Assembly: GCA_020725315.1 (NCBI GenBank)
Contig: DYFG01000021.1
Coordinates: 11,729-18,509 of the forward strand
Direction: 5' to 3'
DNA: 6,781 nucleotides
Origin: Nitrosotalea sp.
Lineage (GTDB): Archaea; Halobacteriota; Syntropharchaeia; Alkanophagales; Methanospirareceae
This document shows, in pieces, positions 5,348-6,781 of this stretch (position 1 is its first letter; the number at the start of each line of letters is the position of its first letter). The position numbers and the translations under genes were made by a program. Below the pieces are notes generated by a model that searched no databases, had not been told where the DNA came from, and saw only the letters and a list, made by a program, of their open reading frames with translations.

Positions 5348-5362
5348 CTGAATACAATTCAG
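5348..5362. promoter_or_regulatory. Palindrome in the alba/larC divergent promoter region, possible operator
   Basis: CTGAAT-ACA-ATTCAG is a perfect 6+3+6 inverted repeat. It lies 23 bp upstream of the alba TATA box and 48 bp upstream of the larC TATA-like box. Position and symmetry fit a dimeric regulator site. No regulator is encoded in the window. Confidence 0.4.
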
Positions 5363-5410
5363 CCATCCATAGACAGAGGAACAGATGCAGAGCCATAATC
5401 ATGGGGAAGC

Positions 5411-5419
5411 ATATATTTT
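5411..5419 (+). promoter_or_regulatory. Candidate TATA box of larC
   Basis: ATATATTTT is centred about 33 bases before the ATG at 5448, giving a predicted leader of only about 6-8 bases. A second AT-rich run at 5431-5445 is too close to the start codon to be the box. Confidence 0.45.
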
Positions 5420-5447
5420 GGCGTACTTTCCTTTTATAATTAATACG

Positions 5448-6650
5448 ATGAAAGCGTTGGTCTTCGAGCCCTTTTCAGGTGCATCCGGCGACATGATCAT
5501 TGGCAGTCTGTTGGATCTGGGCGCGAACGAATCTAAAATAGCAGATGCAATCTCTGGTTTTCACCTCGAGCTGGAAGTAAAAGAGGTGGAGAAGCAAGGA
5601 ATTGTAGCGAAAAAAGTCACGTTCATAAGCGAGAAGGAAAGACATGCTAAGAGCGCACGAAAGGTGCAGTCATATAAGGACATCGTGAGCAGGCTAGAGA
5701 ACAGTGGATTGAGCAAAGAGATAATACAGAACTCGTTGAGCATTTTTGAAATGATAGCAAATGCCGAGGCTCAAGTGCATGGTGAGCAAAAGGAGAGCTT
5801 AACTTTTCACGAAATTGGTGCTCTGGATACCATCGGAGACCTGGTAGGGAGTGTCATTGCAGTTCTGGATATTCATCCGGATATCATTATAAGCACACCT
5901 ATTTCGGTAGGCAGCGGATTTGTAGAGGCTGAGCATGGGATTCTGCCTGTTCCTGCACCTGCGACGGTTGAAATACTGAAAGATGCTTCTTTATTATATC
6001 AAGGCGGACCGTTTGTCTCTGCATCTGAACTGCTTACACCCACGGGGGCGGCGATATTAGCTCATTTCGTTCACCGCTCTGAGCCTTTCTTACCTCAGAT
6101 GCGTATCGAAAAAACGGGATATGGCGCGGGTTCAAAGGATTTGCCACTGCCTAACGTCTTAAGGGTAAGCTTAGGTGAAATCAGGGACTTGTTTAGGGAT
6201 GATGTTGAAGTCCTGGAAACCAACGTTGACAATGTTACGGGCGAAGTCTTGGGCAATCTCATAGAGGTTCTCATGGCGGATGGTGCGAAGGATGTAGCAA
6301 TCGTACCTGCGCTCATGAAGAAAGGCAGAACGGGCTATATTATCAAGGTGATTACCGCCTCCCACGATGCATCTCGAATAGCGTATAGAATAATGGAAGA
6401 GACCGGTTCGTTAGGGGTTAGAGTTATGCACGTGAAGCATCGGTTCGTTGCGGATAGAGAAGAGAAGAAGGTGAAGGTGAGAATCAAAGGTATCGAAAAG
6501 GAGATTGGCGTGAAAATAGGGAGGGATGCGAGGGGTAATCTGCTCACCGTGGCTGCTGAATTTGAGGATGTGAAGAGGGTTGCGAACGAGCTGAAGATGC
6601 CCCTAAAAGAGGTGAGAAGGATTGTGGAAGGAACCTTCTTCTATAAATAA
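5448..6650 (+). CDS. larC: Nickel-pincer cofactor biosynthesis protein LarC
   Basis: LarC inserts nickel into the dithio-pyridinium mononucleotide made by LarB and LarE, completing the nickel-pincer cofactor of lactate racemase and related enzymes (known for bacterial LarC, a CTP-dependent nickel insertase). The frame is open from an ATG at 5385, but family proteins begin MKALVFEPFSGASGDM, so I choose the ATG at 5448 (400 residues). That start also fits the TATA-like box at 5411-5419. Family landmarks: FEPFSGASGDM (6-16), TFHEIGALDTIGD (119-131), SVGSGFVEAEHGILPVPAPAT (about 153-172), ELLTPTGAA (194-202), and, opening the C-terminal part, ETNVDNVTGE (257-266) and ALMKKGRTG (288-296). The more usual reading of the last-but-one motif is NxDD; Asn262 replaces the second Asp. 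In Lactiplantibacillus LarC is made by frameshifting between two ORFs; here it is one continuous frame. No larA, larB or larE lies nearby. Confidence 0.93.
   Translation: MKALVFEPFSGASGDMIIGSLLDLGANESKIADAISGFHLELEVKEVEKQGIVAKKVTFISEKERHAKSARKVQSYKDIVSRLENSGLSKEIIQNSLSIFEMIANAEAQVHGEQKESLTFHEIGALDTIGDLVGSVIAVLDIHPDIIISTPISVGSGFVEAEHGILPVPAPATVEILKDASLLYQGGPFVSASELLTPTGAAILAHFVHRSEPFLPQMRIEKTGYGAGSKDLPLPNVLRVSLGEIRDLFRDDVEVLETNVDNVTGEVLGNLIEVLMADGAKDVAIVPALMKKGRTGYIIKVITASHDASRIAYRIMEETGSLGVRVMHVKHRFVADREEKKVKVRIKGIEKEIGVKIGRDARGNLLTVAAEFEDVKRVANELKMPLKEVRRIVEGTFFYK
6642..6649 (+). promoter_or_regulatory. Candidate TATA box of tRNA-Leu, inside the larC 3' end
   Basis: TATAAATA overlaps the last larC codons and stop. 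Transcription would start near 6671, about 24 bases before the mature tRNA, a spacing similar to that proposed for tRNA-Arg. Confidence 0.5.
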
Positions 6651-6694
6651 ACTAAAGGATTAGGTGGTGTGGATGAGTCCCTTAGAGAGTGCAT

Positions 6695-6777
6695 GCGGAG
6701 GTTGCCAAGAGGACAAAGGCGCAGCGTTGAGGTCGCTGTCCCGTAGGGGTTCGAGGGTTCAAATCCCTCCCTCCGCA
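6695..6777 (+). tRNA. tRNA-Leu, anticodon GAG
   Basis: This type II tRNA has a perfect 7-bp acceptor stem (6695-6701 GCGGAGG with 6770-6776 CCTCCGC) and discriminator A at 6777. The D stem is GCC (6704-6706) with GGC (6718-6720) and the D loop contains the conserved GG. The anticodon stem CAGCG/CGCTG encloses loop TTGAGGT with anticodon GAG at 6729-6731, reading CUC and CUU. The long variable arm (6739-6752) has a CCC-GTA-GGG stem, as expected for leucine. The T arm is GAGGG, TTCAAAT, CCCTC. CCA is not encoded and there is no intron. Confidence 0.96.
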
Positions 6778-6781
6778 TTAA

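Noticed and set aside
5385..5447. Upstream ATG of larC as the true start
   Set aside because: It adds 21 residues not expected in the family and begins before the likely TATA box; MKALVFEPFSGASGDM at 5448 is the normal N-terminus.
1..6781. Mobile element, defence or other novel multi-gene system
   Set aside because: No transposase, integrase, attachment-site repeats or defence genes are visible; the recognisable genes are housekeeping or cofactor genes.

Overview
The window looks like an archaeal chromosome segment. The reasons are an Alba chromatin protein, archaeal TATA-like boxes about 28-38 bp before several start codons, tRNAs without an encoded CCA, and a COG1340-type coiled-coil protein typical of archaea. 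Protein style, moderate GC and AT-rich spacers fit a euryarchaeal (Halobacteriota) lineage, perhaps a methane- or alkane-oxidising relative such as ANME-1. That assignment is inference from gene content only.

Layout, left to right. Bases 1-216 hold the 5' end of a minus-strand gene that runs off the left edge. It encodes a basic N-terminus followed by a Glu/Pro/Val-rich tail made of exact 42-bp repeats. Bases 217-694 hold no convincing intact gene, only promoter signals, small inverted repeats and a possible decayed zinc-ribbon-like reading in three frames. A plus-strand tRNA-Arg(GCG) follows at 695-766. From 778 to 5282 five minus-strand genes follow; in transcription order they are alba, pyrB, glyA, a COG1340 coiled-coil gene and tatD. 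Plus-strand larC (5448-6650) diverges from alba, and a plus-strand tRNA-Leu(GAG) closes the window (6695-6777).

Functionally this is mostly housekeeping: chromatin/RNA binding (Alba), the first committed pyrimidine step (PyrB), serine/glycine one-carbon exchange (GlyA), a metal-dependent nuclease-type hydrolase (TatD) and nickel-pincer cofactor biosynthesis (LarC). They do not form one obvious pathway. Separate TATA-like boxes before alba, pyrB, the coiled-coil gene and larC suggest several short transcription units. Only pyrB-glyA looks possibly joined, through a spacer with three GC-rich hairpins.

No mobile element, CRISPR array or defence system is visible. The points most worth a second look are the three-hairpin spacer between pyrB and glyA, the 42-bp coding repeat, pyrB without an adjacent pyrI, an unsplit larC away from other lar genes, the conserved but uncharacterised coiled-coil gene, and the palindrome in the alba/larC divergent promoter region.
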